Position numbers and translations under genes: made by a program
Notes under the pieces: generated by a model
Seen by the model: only the letters and a program-made list of their open reading frames with translations
What the model was told of the DNA's origin: nothing
Database searches by the model: none
Shown: positions 1 through 12,292 of the stretch, one piece after another
Numbering within the stretch: position 1 is the first letter of the stretch
Layout: the number at the start of each line of letters is the position of its first letter
NCBI GenBank assembly: GCA_024036415.1
Contig: JAMWET010006783.1
Span: 37,501 to 101,500 of the forward strand
Direction of reading: 5' to 3'
Source: Prochilodus magdalenae
Taxonomy: Eukaryota > Chordata > Actinopteri > Characiformes > Prochilodontidae
DNA length: 64,000 nucleotides

Positions 1-87
1 CTCCTCAGTATATTATAATACTTGTAATAAGTCCTGTTAGCAATGCTAAACTAGCGCTATTTTGGCTACATCCGCCATCACACAAAG

Positions 88-292
88 GTGGTTGGTGTAG
101 CTCAGTGGGTAACACCGCTACTCAGGGTACCACCTCTACGTGTGGGAGACTGGGGTTCGAATCCCGGTCTGGGTGACTATGCTGAGCTACACAATAAGAG
201 TCCTTGGGCAGGACTCCTAACACTACACTGGCCCACTTGTAATCATCACCCTTGTAAGTTGCTCTGGATCAGCTAAATGCCGTAAATGTAAA
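88..292 (+). mobile_element. tRNA-derived SINE with L2-like tail (SINE family A)
   Basis: The head has a Pol III A box (TGTAGCTCAGTGGGT, 96-110) and B box (GGTTCGAATCC, 154-164). The body follows, then a tail (TTGTAAGTTGCTCTGGATCA and GCTAAATGCCGTAAATG, 252-290) of the type shared with fish L2 LINEs, which presumably supply the retrotransposition machinery. Related copies lie at 34804 and 51497. It is not a functional tRNA gene, because the acceptor stem does not pair and the sequence continues as SINE. Confidence 0.85.
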
Positions 293-769
293 TGAGATAT
301 TGGTGCACATTTGACGCTACAAGTCAAAAATGAAATTTACCTGAACTCAAGTTTTGCTAAAGCTCTATTCTCACTGGGCTAAAACACATGAACAAAGGCA
401 TGTGGACAAAAAGACCTTAGACTGCTGTAGTGAATGATAAACCTAAGAGTCTGCACTAAAAAAGATCAAGTCTGTTAATCAAGCCAAAACATAAACGAGT
501 TACCAGCTAAAGGAGGCTATCAAAGTCATTAGGCCGTGCTAGCTTTATGGATTAGCTTCTCTCCTGGTTTTGGCTATTTTAACCTTGTTGTGGTGAAAAG
601 CATGTGGTTTCAACATAGTGTTTAAGGGCAAACACCAGCATGATGTAAATGATCATATGCAAACCAGGACATGGCTCAACAAAACTCAGTCAGCAACTTA
701 GTCAACTACTGTTATAGTAAATTTTGTAGTAGCTCACTTGTGTTACTTGTGTTGTGTTTAACATACGGG

Positions 770-1250
770 TGTCCGAGGGCGATGGCGGCGAGGCACTGAT
801 AATCCAGGGAACTCAAAATCCGAGGGGTAATCAGTGCCAGTCAGGCTTACCTGGCGGTACAGGATTTAAGGGTGTGGCAAACAACACTGCTTTGTCACAT
901 CTTTGATTCAGTGGGGCCGGTAAGGAAATAAGCGAAAGCAGAGCGAAAGTGACGCGAAAGTGACGTGAAAGCAGACCGAAAGCTTTAAAGAGTGTGTTGA
1001 AGGCTTTAAATAAGGCCAATGATAAAGGGGGCCTTGTTGGTGGCTCTTTGTTCTCTTTTGACGGGCGTTTGTTTGTTTGTGTTTGTTCATTTTAAGCTTT
1101 CCTTTGTTTGAACTATGCCATTTTGGCGTCTCCTTTGTTTGAAAATCTCACTCTTTTTCCCTCACTGTTAAAAAAGGGAATGCCGATCGAATTTCTGTCA
1201 GTGCAATTCTGCGCTTTGGTCCCCTGACCGTCCCCTGACACCATACCACC
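770..1250 (-). mobile_element. Possible LTR-retroelement fragment
   Basis: Unlike its AT-rich flanks. On the minus strand it starts TGTCAGGGGACGGTCAGGGG, has short repeated motifs (CACTTTCGC/CACTTTCAC) and ends in a stem-loop region. The TGTCAGGGGAC start recalls fish LTR elements, but no second LTR or target duplication was found. Class uncertain. Confidence 0.3.
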
Positions 1251-1694
1251 GATCCTGGCGTTTACTTTAAAGAATCAATTCCATCACAAATCTTGATCTC
1301 ATTTGTTTATTTGTTTAGTAGGATGAACGTGTCTTGGATGGATGTGTTTGATCTCATCTCTCAGTAAAAAAAAATTGCTGAGGTAAATAAAGGCGTAGAA
1401 TAGGAACTACTTTTCCTTCCCCCAAAATAGCTGGGGAATAAAAAGCCATTTTAAGTGTAAAGTGCAAAAGTAAGACTGAATGTGCATTTTAGCTGGTAGA
1501 CTTTCCTGAACTAACCTTTAAAAGACTTACGAGCAGCCGTGCTATAGGACCTAACGTTTCTGTGGTGCATGAGGGCTACGCTACCACTAAAACACCCAGA
1601 GGTGTATTAGATATTCATAGTTCCTTTTACTTTTATGTATTGTTGTTGTTCATATAAAAGTATGTCCATTTTTAAAATAATTTTTTTTTAAATG

Positions 1695-1850
1695 TTTATG
1701 TATCGATTGAACACAGCAGCTGCTGTTTACCATGTGTGAATATTTCATGATGAAAGGACCAACACATATTGGCCAAAATCATCTGGTTCCATTGACTTAC
1801 ATTGAAATTAAATTCGGTCTTTGGCCTTTCTTGTAATGTTACCATTTTGG
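1695..1850 (-). mobile_element. Dispersed repeat family C, copy 1
   Basis: It shares blocks with 22935-23040 and 30690-30830, such as GTTCCATTGACTTACATT (minus: AATGTAAGTCAATGGAAC), CAGCAGCTGCTGTTTACC and the GGACCAACA stretch. Family not named; probably a degenerate DNA transposon or SINE. Confidence 0.45.
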
Positions 1851-2259
1851 AGATACTTGATTTTCTTTGGAAGACAAAAATGTATTTAATCATTTTTTTA
1901 TATGGCATCATTTTGTGTAATAAGTGATTATTAGACATAAAATGAAATTTTAAAGCTAACTATTTAGAGTTGTGAAGTATTAGTTAAACTGAACAAATCA
2001 TTTTAACATTATTGAAATGTATTACTACCCAAATGAACAATGTTATCAAGCTAAATGAGAAATCTCTTTCATTTTAATGTTAGACTTTTTGTTATGGTCT
2101 TGTTCACATTTGCCATTGCTGATAATGACATACTTTAAAGTTTTGGTATCAGTACTGGTATCAGGATATCAGTCTTGGTATTACTTGATATCGGATAGAA
2201 TATAAAGTCAGTGGTGTTGTCCAAACCTAGTTTAACTGTTTCACACTTTTTTACTTAAA

Positions 2260-2765
2260 GGCTTGCCAGTTACACAACAGCAAAACTTTGATCTTGATAT
2301 CCCTAAATATTTCTACGTGGATTTTGGGGTGTGTTCAGAGTCATTATCCAGGCTGAAAGTTCTCCCAAGGCCAAGTTTTAGCCCCTCTGGCAAAGGCAGA
2401 AAGATTATTTGTGGAATTCATTATGTTATTGAGTCCCTCGAACGCCAACAACTAAACAGTCTCAACACAGCAGTGATAATCCACCTCCATATTTGACAGT
2501 GGGTATCAGGTGCCTTTCATTGAAAGCATGTCCCTTTTTATGCCAAATCTGAAAATGTCATCTGTCCACATCACAGTATTCCCTTTGAAGTTCCAATGGC
2601 ATTTTGGAATGGGGACTGCATGTTGTGACTCGCTCTTAGGAAAGGCTTCTTTTGTGAAACTCCTCCATTAGGTTTCTATATGGGAGGAGGCGTCTTACAG
2701 TGGATTCTGAATTTTGAAAACCCCAAGATTCAACTACACGGTGCAGTTCTGAAGCTGTGATCTAT
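2260..2765. mobile_element. Unclassified ancient repeat remnant
   Basis: A non-unique-looking stretch with a short open frame (2263-2496) and no recognisable domain. It has the texture of an old DNA transposon remnant, but no TIR, target duplication or catalytic motif was found. Confidence 0.25.
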
Positions 2766-3385
2766 GTGTGCTGGTTGTGGGGGCAGTATGGTTATGCCCT
2801 GTTTGTGCCTTATGGCTACTACGGACTACTACCATGTTTCTAAGCGTGATCTATCTTTTACGTTTATTGAAGGATGGTAAAGGGGATTTTAGACATCATC
2901 AAAATAATAGCTACACCCAGAAAGAAATGTGGGAGTGCAGTGCTGTTGGGAAGGAAGATAAAGGTTACCAGGAACAAAAACTGATGATACATTTAGACTG
3001 ATATGGGTAATCTTTATTGAGCTACACATACAGAAGTCTGTCTCTCAGTATGGTCTCTGGTCGCCATGTTTGCTAACCCAACACGCCGGGAATCTCAGTA
3101 TGGAGTTGTAGAGGTTCCGAATGGTGTCCTGTGATAATCCATCCCATGCAACTTAAGTATTCTTACACTGTTCCTGTGGATTTTATGGTAGGGGTGGAGG
3201 TGGAGTGACACCAGGCCCTCTTGACATGTGCCATGTAATAACAAACCGTTCACCGGTGCCTCCACACAACCACCAACACAAAAGTGGGACTCATCACTGA
3301 AGATGACCCACTACCATTCACGCAACGTTGAACTGGTGTTGAGGGCAGTCGTCGTAACGGCCTGCGTGCATGTACCGTGTAGTTA

Positions 3386-4352
3386 GGGTTGCCACCTTTC
3401 AGAAATTAAAATAAAGAACGAGGGGCGTGGTTATGTGTGAGTGACATCACCTCCCGTATGAGATCTGATTCCTTGGGGGGAGATCATTCATGTGTGTGTG
3501 AGACAGATGTGTATATCAGACATTTACAGAAATACGGAACAAATTTACGGACTTTTACGGAAATACGGAACAAATTTACGGACTTTACGGAAATACGGAA
3601 CAAATTTACGGACATTTACGGAAATACGGAACAAATTTACGGACTTTACGGAAATACGGAACAAATTTACGGACATTTACGGAAATACGGAACAAATTTA
3701 CGGACATTTACGGAAATACGGAACAAATTTACGGACATTTACGGAAATACGGAACAAATTTACGGACATTTACGTAAATACGGAACAAATTTAGGGACTT
3801 TTATGGAAATACGAAACAAATTTGCAGACTTTACGAAAATACGGAACAAATTTGCAGACTTTATGAAAATACGGAACAAATTTACGGACTTTTACGGAAA
3901 TACGGAACAAATTTACGGGCTTTACGGAAATACGGAACAAATTTACGGACATTTGCAGAAATACGGAACAAATTTACGGACTTTACGGAAATACGGAACA
4001 AATTTACGGACTTTACGGAAATACGGAACAAATTTACGGACTTTACGGAAATACGGAACAAATTTACGGACTTTACGGAAATACGGAACAAATTTACGGA
4101 CATTTGCAGAAATACGGAACAAATTTACAGACTTTACGGAAATATGGAACAAATTTACGGACATTTGCAGAAATACGGAACAAATTTACGGACTTTACGG
4201 AAATACGGAACAAATTTACGGACTTTACGGAAATACGGAACAAATTTACGGACTTTACGGAAATACGGAACCTGTATTGGTTTAATACGAGACACAACAT
4301 TTAATTGCCAAATAAAAGATGATTCCATATTTTACGGGACGGGTGGCAACCC
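3386..4352. mobile_element. TIR element with internal 30-bp array, inserted in Tc1-like copy A
   Basis: It is bounded by perfect 11-base inverted ends GGGTTGCCACC (3386-3396) and GGTGGCAACCC (4342-4352), each flanked by TA. The flanking Tc1-like sequence resumes across it. Most of the interior (3521-4272) is a tandem array. No transposase frame is present, so it is non-autonomous. TA duplication suggests the IS630/Tc1/mariner group, but ends this short do not prove the superfamily. Confidence 0.7.
3521..4272. repeat. 30-bp minisatellite, about 25 copies
   Basis: The unit is close to ACGGAAATACGGAACAAATT plus TACGGACTTT, with 30-base and 31-base variants (ACTTT, ACTTTT, ACATTT). Units from 3960 to 4110 are almost identical and divergence rises near 3780-3880. 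The 30-base period keeps several frames open, which creates spurious peptides on both strands. Confidence 0.95.
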
Positions 4353-5894
4353 TACTTGTACCTACCAGTGGTGCCAGCACTAACAGGTTGACTCATGGAA
4401 TGCATAGCTGCTCACTGAATGTTCCCAATCAGTGAAACCTGATTCCTTGATTGGGTGCAACTATTTCTGCAGCTATTCTTTTGGTGATGCGTTTACATGT
4501 GTGTAACCACATTCATGAGTCCGGTAAATATGAATTATTGTAACTACATGGCATCTCAATGGAGATGCATCGGGAAATACATTCTAATCTCTTCCTGGCA
4601 CCCTGAACTGAAATCAAATCAGTGTCCACCCCTTGTATGCATGCATGTATGGATGGGGGAGTGTAGCTAGATGAAGAAGGTGTAGACGAGCAGTCAGGGA
4701 GCTAGCTGCTAATTACTCCACCAAACACTCCAGCTGATTGATAGAGCCTGAAGTGTCGACTAATGGAACAATCTAGAAGCACCGTAGCGAGGCACTTCAG
4801 AACACTTTAAACACGCAAACCGTGGTTCAATTAAGGAGATGGGAAAGAGCAGCCAGGGCGCGTATGTATGCGTCTCATGTGCACAAGCCTTTAGTGCATG
4901 TGTGCATGCCCATGTGTGCATACCCGTGTTGATGTATGGAGGGCGGTGTGGTGTACACGCTTCCTCAGAAGCAGCGTTTTCCACTGGCAGGTTCCAGCCT
5001 TGCTGCGTGAGCTGGCAGGACGCGCGAAGAGCGCAGGCTGGAACAGATGGAGGGATTTAATTGATATCAGGCTTGACGTTGGGCTGTGTGTTTTTGCATA
5101 CATCTAAATATGTTCAGCAAAAAAATAAACAGAAAGGCTTTACTCGCCTGTCTCCCAAGCACAGTCTGGAATCCTCTGGATACAGTTTGAACCCAAGAGA
5201 CTGAATGGATCCTTTAGCTGCATTCAAGGTACACTGGGAACTCTGAGTTTTCCAGCACTGCTTGCTTCCAGCTTGCCAGCACAAAACGTCAGCCTTCTGA
5301 GCTTGGACAAGCTGGTACACGTTTGGCTGCTTGGTGCATGTATAAAAAGCTCACTAAAAGCTTTTTATGCCGGAATGGAGAAGTTGTTTGCTTAGCATTG
5401 CACTTATGGTCATAGCAGGCAACAGATAGTCAGTGTCTCCTTAAAGGACCATAAAAGACTACTTTGTTGTAGGGGTGTTGTAGCAATGTCACTAAATTAC
5501 GACTGTGAAACGAGTGGAAAGACAATTTGGAAGGAAATCAAAGGGGGGTTTTCGCACGTAAGAGACTAGGAAGCTTCCCAGCAAAGATGGGGACTTGAGT
5601 TAGCATCAGTAATGCATTGAATTAGACGTTGTCAGATTCACAACTGAACTCAGAATCAATACTTAGCACTCATGCAATAGGGTTTTTATAGTTCCGGAGT
5701 TCAGGGAGTTGTCTGAAATGAATACTGTTTGTGTTTATTGTTTGCATTATGTATTCATCTGCAAGGGTTTACACTGCATAATCATTTTCTGTGTGTATAT
5801 ATATATATATTTTTTTTATTTATTTATTTTTTTTTTCTGTAATGCCAAATTTCTTCAGTGCATACATTTTTCTTCATTGCGTTACCGTCCGACG

Positions 5895-6090
5895 TATAAT
5901 ATTCTGCAGTGCATAACTGTCTGCACTGATTATCTTTTTTTGATAATTGACTGTCTGCAGTGCATAACTATCTGCAATGCGTAATCTGCAATGCGTATCT
6001 GTCTGCAATGCGTAATCTGTAATGCGTATCTGTCTGCAATGCGTAATTGTCTATAGTGCGTGACTGCCTGCAATGCAGAAGTACGATATT
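5895..6090. repeat. Outlying 17-bp satellite units
   Basis: Diverged monomers of the TAACTGTCTGCAGTGCA type, many with CTGCAATGCG. They precede the main array and are cut off from it by about 240 bases of other sequence (6075-6315). Confidence 0.8.
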
Positions 6091-6315
6091 AGTAATGTAA
6101 ACAGATTGCAGTTATTTAAACAATAACAACAAATCTAATAACACATTTGTCTTTCCCATTCTCAGTATGATTTTACATAAGCACTATAAACAACATCAGG
6201 GACAAGAGCAAACACATGATGGCCTCAAAGCAAAGGTATTATAAATAAATAAATAAAGATTGGATCAAACAAAAGAATGTACTGGGAAATAAGAAACAAG
6301 GTTTATTTAGTAAGT

Positions 6316-8225
6316 GCATACCATTTGCCTGCAATGCGTAACCATCTAATAATTCATATCTGTCTGCAGTGCATATCTGTCTGCAATGCATAACTATCTC
6401 TAATGTATAACTGTCTGCTGTGCATATCTGTCTACAGTGCGTAACCATCTCTAATGCATAACTATCTGCAGTGCATATCTGCCTAAAAATGCGTAACCAT
6501 CTCTAATGTATAACTGTCTGCAGTGCATATCTGTCTGCAGTGCGTAACCATCTCTAATGCATAACTGTCTGCAGTGCATATCTGCCTGCAGTGCGTAACC
6601 ATCTCTAATCTATAACTGTCTGCAGTGCATAACTGTCTGCAATGCGTAACTATCTCTAATGCATAACTGTCTGCGGTGCATATCTGCCTAAAAATGCGTA
6701 ACCATCTCTAATGTATAACTGTCTGCAGTGCATATCGGTCTGCAGTGCGTAACCATCTCTAACGCATAACTGTCTGCAGTGCATATCTGCCTGCAGTGCG
6801 TAACCATCTCTAATGCATAACTGTCTGCAGTGCATATCTGTCTGCAGTGCGTAACCATCTTTAATGCATAACTGTCTGCAGTGCGTAACCATTTCTAATG
6901 CATAACTGTCTGCAGTGCGTAACCATCTTTAATGCATAACTGTCTGCAGTGCGTAACCATCTCTAATGCATAACTGTCTGCAGTGCATAACCATCTCTAA
7001 TGCATAACTGTCTGCAGTGCATATCTGTCTGCAGTGCGTAACCATCTCTAATGCATAACTGTCTGCAGTGCATATCTGTCTGCAGTGCGTAACCATCTCT
7101 AAAGCATAACTGTCTGCAGTGCATATCTGCCTGCAATGCATATCTGTCTGCAGTGCGTAACCATCTCTAATGCATAACTGTCTGCAGTGCATATCTGCCT
7201 GCAATGCATATCTGTCTGCAGTGCGTAACCATCTCTAAAGCATAACTGTCTGCAGTGCATATCTGTCTGCAGTGCGTAACCATCTCTAATGCATAACTGT
7301 CTGCAGTGCATATCTGTCTGCAGTGCGTAACTATCTCTAATGCATAACTGTCTGCAGTGCATATCTGCCTAAAAATGCGTAACCATCTCTAATGTATAAC
7401 TGTCTGCAGTGCATATCTGTCTGCAGTGCATATCTACCTGCAGTGCGTAACCATCTCTAATGCATAACTATCTGCAGTGCATATCTGTCTTCAGTGCATA
7501 TCTGTCTGCAGTGCGTAACCATCTCTATCGCATAACTGTCTGCAGTGCATATCTGCTTAAAAATGCGTAACCATCTCTATCGCATAACTGTCTGCAGTGC
7601 ATATCTGCTTAAAAATGCGTAACCATCTCTATCGCATAACTGTCTGCAGTGCATATCTGTCTGCAGTGCGTAACCATCTCTATCGCATAACTGTCTGCAG
7701 TGCATATCTGCTTAAAAATGCGTAACCATCTCTAATGCATAACTGTCTGCAGTGCATATCTGTCTGCAGTGCATATCTACCTGCAGTGCGTAACCATCTC
7801 TAATGCATAACTATCTGCAGTGCATATCTGTCTTCAGTGCATATCTGTCTGCAGTGCGTAACCATATCTATCGCATAACTGTCTGCAGTGCATATCTGCT
7901 TAAAAATGCGTAACCATCTCTATCGCATAACTGTCTGCAGTGCATATCTGTCTTCAGTGCATATCTGTCTGCAGTGCGTAACCATCTCTATCGCATAACT
8001 GTCTGCAGTGCATATCTGCTTAAAAATGCGTAACCATCTCTAATGCATAACTATCTGCAGTGCATATCTGTCTGCAGTTCATATCTGCCTGCAGTGCGTA
8101 ACCATCTCTAACGCATAACTGTCTGCAGTGCATCATGGTCTGTGCTGCATTTTAGTCAGCAATGCGTAACTGTCTGTAAAGCTTGTCTGCAATGCGTAAC
8201 TGCCTGCAATGCGTAATTTACTGGA
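6316..8225. repeat. 17-bp satellite with 51-bp higher-order unit
   Basis: About 1.9 kb of 17-base monomers, consensus near TAACTGTCTGCAGTGCA. They are grouped in threes: TAACCATCTCTAATGCA, TAACTGTCTGCAGTGCA, TATCTGTCTGCAGTGCG. Variants with TTAAAAATGCG or TATCGCA monomers mark sub-families. The CTGCAG core gives a PstI ladder. Open frames on the minus strand (MHCRQ repeats) are artefacts of a period divisible by three. Confidence 0.95.
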
Positions 8226-9984
8226 TGTAGCCTTGCAAGCGTTGATGTGTTTATACTGCATAAGGTCTCGGTTTTACTACAGGTCTCTGGTACCAGACTA
8301 AAAACAAACAGTCTGCTAAATATAACAGGAGAGTAGAAACTCATTAGGCCTATGCGCCAGACAAAGAGTGCAAATGGAGTGAATGCACTCACTAAATAAA
8401 CCTCATGTCTCAGCACATTCTCCGGCTCACTCCTCTCGATCCAGTCCATTTATTTATTTATTTTTTTTTAATTATTATTTTATATTTAATGCATTTGCTT
8501 CTGGGCCATTATGTACTTGTGGTCTTGCTTGTTATTGTTTACAGTGCTTATGTAAATTCACCTTAAATGGGAAAGGTGATAAATGAATTATTGTTATATT
8601 TGTGGTTGTGCTCATACTTGCTACCTGCTAATATTACTACTGTCTTCTTCGGTCCCAAACACTCACTCTGTGGCGCACGCATATGGCAGGTGGCCAACCG
8701 GGAGTGCGCTGTGGCGCCAGAGTTTGCCTTGGCCTGTTGCAGATTCAATTTCATGTAAAATATTGTTACAGTGTTTTTTTTTTCCCTCTCATTTAAACAC
8801 CATTTACTTAAAGGGAAAAGATTAATGCTGTACTGCCATTACATAAAATCTGCCTACTTCAGAATGCCAAAGCTTCTCTCCTAAGAGGCTGCAAATGCAA
8901 TAATTATTGGGATTATTTTTTGGAATATGAAATAGGGATTATTTCTCTTATCTTTCCAGAGCCAGGTAGCGCTTGCTTTATTTTGCATTGCAATTAATGT
9001 GCGAGTTCATTGAATTTCATTTAATTACTTTCATTTTTTTAAAACCACATAGGTCCTTGACTTTCTTAGGGGTAATTTCTAGACATGGCATGTTAGCTGA
9101 CCATAAGCTATTAATGAAAGACTAGTGCGTGGAAAAAATGCAAAGCTTAGTGACTGCACAGCTCAAGCTCGTAGCTAGCCGGTTTGCTAACGTGTTGCTA
9201 AAAATGAATAAGAGTTTAGGGAAGGAATGAGGGATGAATAAACAACACACAGAGGAGTGTGGGTCAGTATGGTTACGCATTAGAGTTTGGAGACCTGCCC
9301 TGAGTGAGTATGTGCCGGTCGGTGGCTGTAGGTTAAAGGAAACCATAGGGTTCAAGTAGAGCCTAAAACGAATAGGACACTATGGGAGGAAAGAGAGATG
9401 GAGGGAAACAGACAAACAGAGGAGTGCGGGACCGGATCAACATTAAATTTGTGCCTTAGGAATCTGCCCTGAGATGGAACGGTATCTGTCGATCGTGCAG
9501 AATTACCGTAGATGGGGATGCACTTTTGCACCCCATTCATTCTTAATAGGAAAAAATTCAGATTTTTATGAAAACTGCACGTCGGATCAGGAAGCTGTGT
9601 ACAAGCACACCATTCCTGATCAGATCGAACATTCCCGAGTGGGAACAGTGTTGATATCTCGGCTAGTTGGTGGACAAAAATCTCTCGACCAAGATGAAGT
9701 AGAAGAAGCGTACAGATCGGATAAACATAGTGCTCCGTATTGCGCAATCACTCGTTATTATATTCCATAACATTAAACCTTCACCAACCCTATCCTAACT
9801 TCTGCCTTGTGATTTTGTCAGCATAGGTCAGTGGTTGGAATGTACCTACACACTTCCTTTATATTAGTTTCTAAATAAAGAGCTAAAATTGAAAAACAGA
9901 ATAAATTATTAATTATATTTTATATAAATTCATATAAATCATGGTGTAAATGACACATTCATTATCACACTGTAAGGTTTAACA

Positions 9985-10400
9985 AACTTTGAGGCGCGCT
10001 GAGCTAAAAACAGAGCAGGCTTCATTCCACAAGTTCCACAAGCGGAGAAGCTCGCAAAGAGGATCCCGGCAATCATAACAGAGGGATAAGGCAGAGTCAT
10101 AAACCAGGAAACAGGCAGGAGTCAGAACAACCAGCAAACAAACCAAAGGGAACGAACTAAAACAAAGAGAGTCCAACCCAGAAACGCCAAACAGGGAGAT
10201 CGATGGAGGAAACACTCAGTGTGCAACAGCAGTGTCAATACACAAACAGATGAAATGACAAACAGGTGTGTGTGATTAGAACTCATGGAAGCAAGACGTG
10301 ATTGGAGGGTTGTGGACATGTGATGCTGATGCCATCGGCTGGTGGGTTCTGGGAGATGGAGTTTTGGAGATCAGAGGTAGAGGAAAGACCACCGTTTATA
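9985..10400 (-). mobile_element. Degraded LTR-like repeat
   Basis: Same organisation as the solo LTR at 52824-53362 read on the minus strand. It has a purine-rich 3' part (AGTCAGAACAACCAGCAAAC, ACAGGGAGATCG) and the block ACGTGATTGGAGGGTTGTGG, ACATGTGATG, then GGTTCTGGGAGATGGAGTT. Clear ends and a target duplication are missing. Confidence 0.5.
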
Positions 10401-10645
10401 ACAAAACGGTCCCAAACAATGAATGTATATAAAACATACATGCTTTATGTGGCCAAAAGTATATGGACACCCCTTATAGAACCAAGCCCAAAATCATGTG
10501 ATCTCTATATAAGCAAACAGATGAAATGACAAACAAGTGTGGTGATTAGAACTCATGGAAGCGAGACGTGATTGGAGGGTTGTGGACATGTGATGCTGAC
10601 GCCATCGGCTGGTGGGTTCTGGGAGTTCGGAGGTAGAGGGGAAGC
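10400..10645 (-). repeat. Partial duplicate of the LTR-like repeat, separated by a MITE end
   Basis: 10507-10645 repeats 10236-10360 (CAAACAGATGAAATGACAAA, GATTAGAACTCATGGAAGC, ACGTGATTGGAGGGTTGTGG) with few differences. Between them is TATGTGGCCAAAAGTATATG followed by GACACCCCTTATAGAACC, a fragment also found at 15001-15075. Confidence 0.6.
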
Positions 10646-10744
10646 CCCACTGCTTTGAAAGTTGCTAAGCCTCTTTGCATGTCCTTTAGCTGGCTGCTAC
10701 TGCAAGAAAGAATAAAAGAACATTTATTTGAGGCATGTTTTATT

Positions 10745-11710
10745 CTTTCTTTCATTAATTTGACTCACATTCAGGCACTTAGGTTCTAGTCCTCCGTGAA
10801 AGCATCTATAGCAGTTACTTCTCATTGCATTTCAATTGGACTGAGATCTGAGCTTTGATTGGGCCTTTCCACAGCCCTCCACCTCTTCCTTCTGAGTCTG
10901 TGTTTGGTGAATTTACTTGTATGTTTGGGATCATTATCTCATTAGAGGGCCAGCTTCTTCAGCTTCAACCTTTGGCAGATGGCCTCACGTTCTCCTGAAG
11001 AGCTCTCTGATATGAAAGAGAATTCAAAGTTGATTCTGTGCTTGGGAGTTGGCCAGACCCTGAGGCAGCAAAGCAACCCAAAACCAGGACATTTCCACCA
11101 TTATGCTTTACAGCTGAGGTCCCAGTAGTCGAATGCTGTTCTTGGTTTTAACCAAACGTGGTCTCTGGTAGTGTGAACAGAGAGCACTGTCTCCTACTTG
11201 TGGCTGTCCACAATGCATTGTTCCAGAAGTCCTGGTCCTTGATTAGATATTGATTAGCAAACTCTAATCTTAACCTGATGTTCCTTTACTTGACAAGAAA
11301 TGTCTGGCGCATCGCCGTGAAGGTATTGTTCTATACCTATAAATGCTCTGATGAAGTTTCTAAGACACGCAGACCTTACTCTTGGGTTAAACTTGCTGGC
11401 GTGGCCTGGAGGACTGGACATGTTGGCAGTGGTTTTAAATCTTTTCACAAACTTGATTAACAAACAATCCTTGACATTCAATTCATCACCACTGAGGTGG
11501 ACTTTGGGTCATGGCTTTAGACACCGAAGGTAAAGAAGCATCTGGCTGCAGATGGGACTCTCTGCAGTCACTTAATTTTCATGGAAATGGATTCCTTTCT
11601 GGCATAAGCAGGCCAGGACTGCATAAATGGAAATCTGATACACAGCAACATTGTCAAATATCTGGAAGGCAAGTGAAGTGTGAGAACTCAAGTTTGCCTC
11701 CATAAGCTAG
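10745..11710 (-). pseudogene. Tc1-like transposase remnant
   Basis: On the minus strand it preserves broken pieces of a Tc1 transposase: VKRFKTTANM and a downstream NDPKHTSKFTKHRLRRKRW, the hallmark NDPKHTSK around a catalytic Asp of the DDE domain. The frame carries many stops and shifts. Such enzymes cut and paste their own element at TA sites; this copy cannot. It is an old fossil, with no TIR identified. Confidence 0.7.
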
Positions 11711-12292
11711 AAACAAGCAATGAGTCTTTAGCATCAGTCAACAGTTACTCCAGTCTTAGTGAAGGAAATGTTTTCATGGTAGTTACACTTTGTCCACCAC
11801 AAAGCTGTTGTATTTGGCTTTTTATATCAAATGTTTCCATTCCACCTTAAGATGCTCAGGACTTCTTTTTTATGACGGGAATTTTTTATATTTAAATTTG
11901 ACATTTTTCTTATTTTGGACCCAACTTCAAATTGGTACCTTGACCATCATTTCGCTGTCTTTTTTTTGTTTTCATAAATGGAATTGGATGGTAAAACAAA
12001 ACATATATATCCTAATATCAATTAATATTTATGGTAACATTGTTACATTATAAACCACACACTGCTAATATGCTGTAATAAAAAATAAAAAAAACTACCA
12101 TTTTGGTGTTCAATGTTTTGAACAACGTTTTATCTTTGCTGAAGAATGTATACTCACCTTTGTAGGACTCAGGACTTGCCTGTTGTGACTTTGACTCAGG
12201 CCTGGACCGTCTTACTTTCACATCAGGTCATCTCCAAATTTGTACAGAGTTAAAATCAGTTTTTTTATTTTAGTTAAGGCGCTCCATTTAAG

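Larger units (their letters stand above)
2890..4510 (-). mobile_element. Tc1-like family 1, copy A (split by a nested element)
   Basis: Two pieces, 2890-3385 and 4353-4510, together follow the order of the other family 1 copies: left TIR area (AGCTACACCCAGAAAG), TTGAGCTACACATACAGAAG, TCCTGTGATAATCCATCCCA, the transposase-derived stretch, CACTAACAGG and right TIR area (GGGTGCAACTATTTC). They are separated by the TIR element at 3386-4352. The transposase is destroyed. Confidence 0.75.

Noticed and set aside
96..164. tRNA gene
   Set aside because: A and B boxes are present, but arms do not pair as a tRNA and the sequence continues as a SINE with other copies in the window.
3437..4285. 282-codon frame with RKYGTNLRTF repeats
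   Set aside because: Read-through of a 30-bp array in both strands; no flanking domain or splice signals.
6316..8225. CRISPR-like array
   Set aside because: No unique spacers, monomers are contiguous, and the genome is eukaryotic.
9474..9770. 98-codon + frame and 131-codon minus frame
   Set aside because: Overlapping frames on both strands without motif, splice signals or similarity I recognise.
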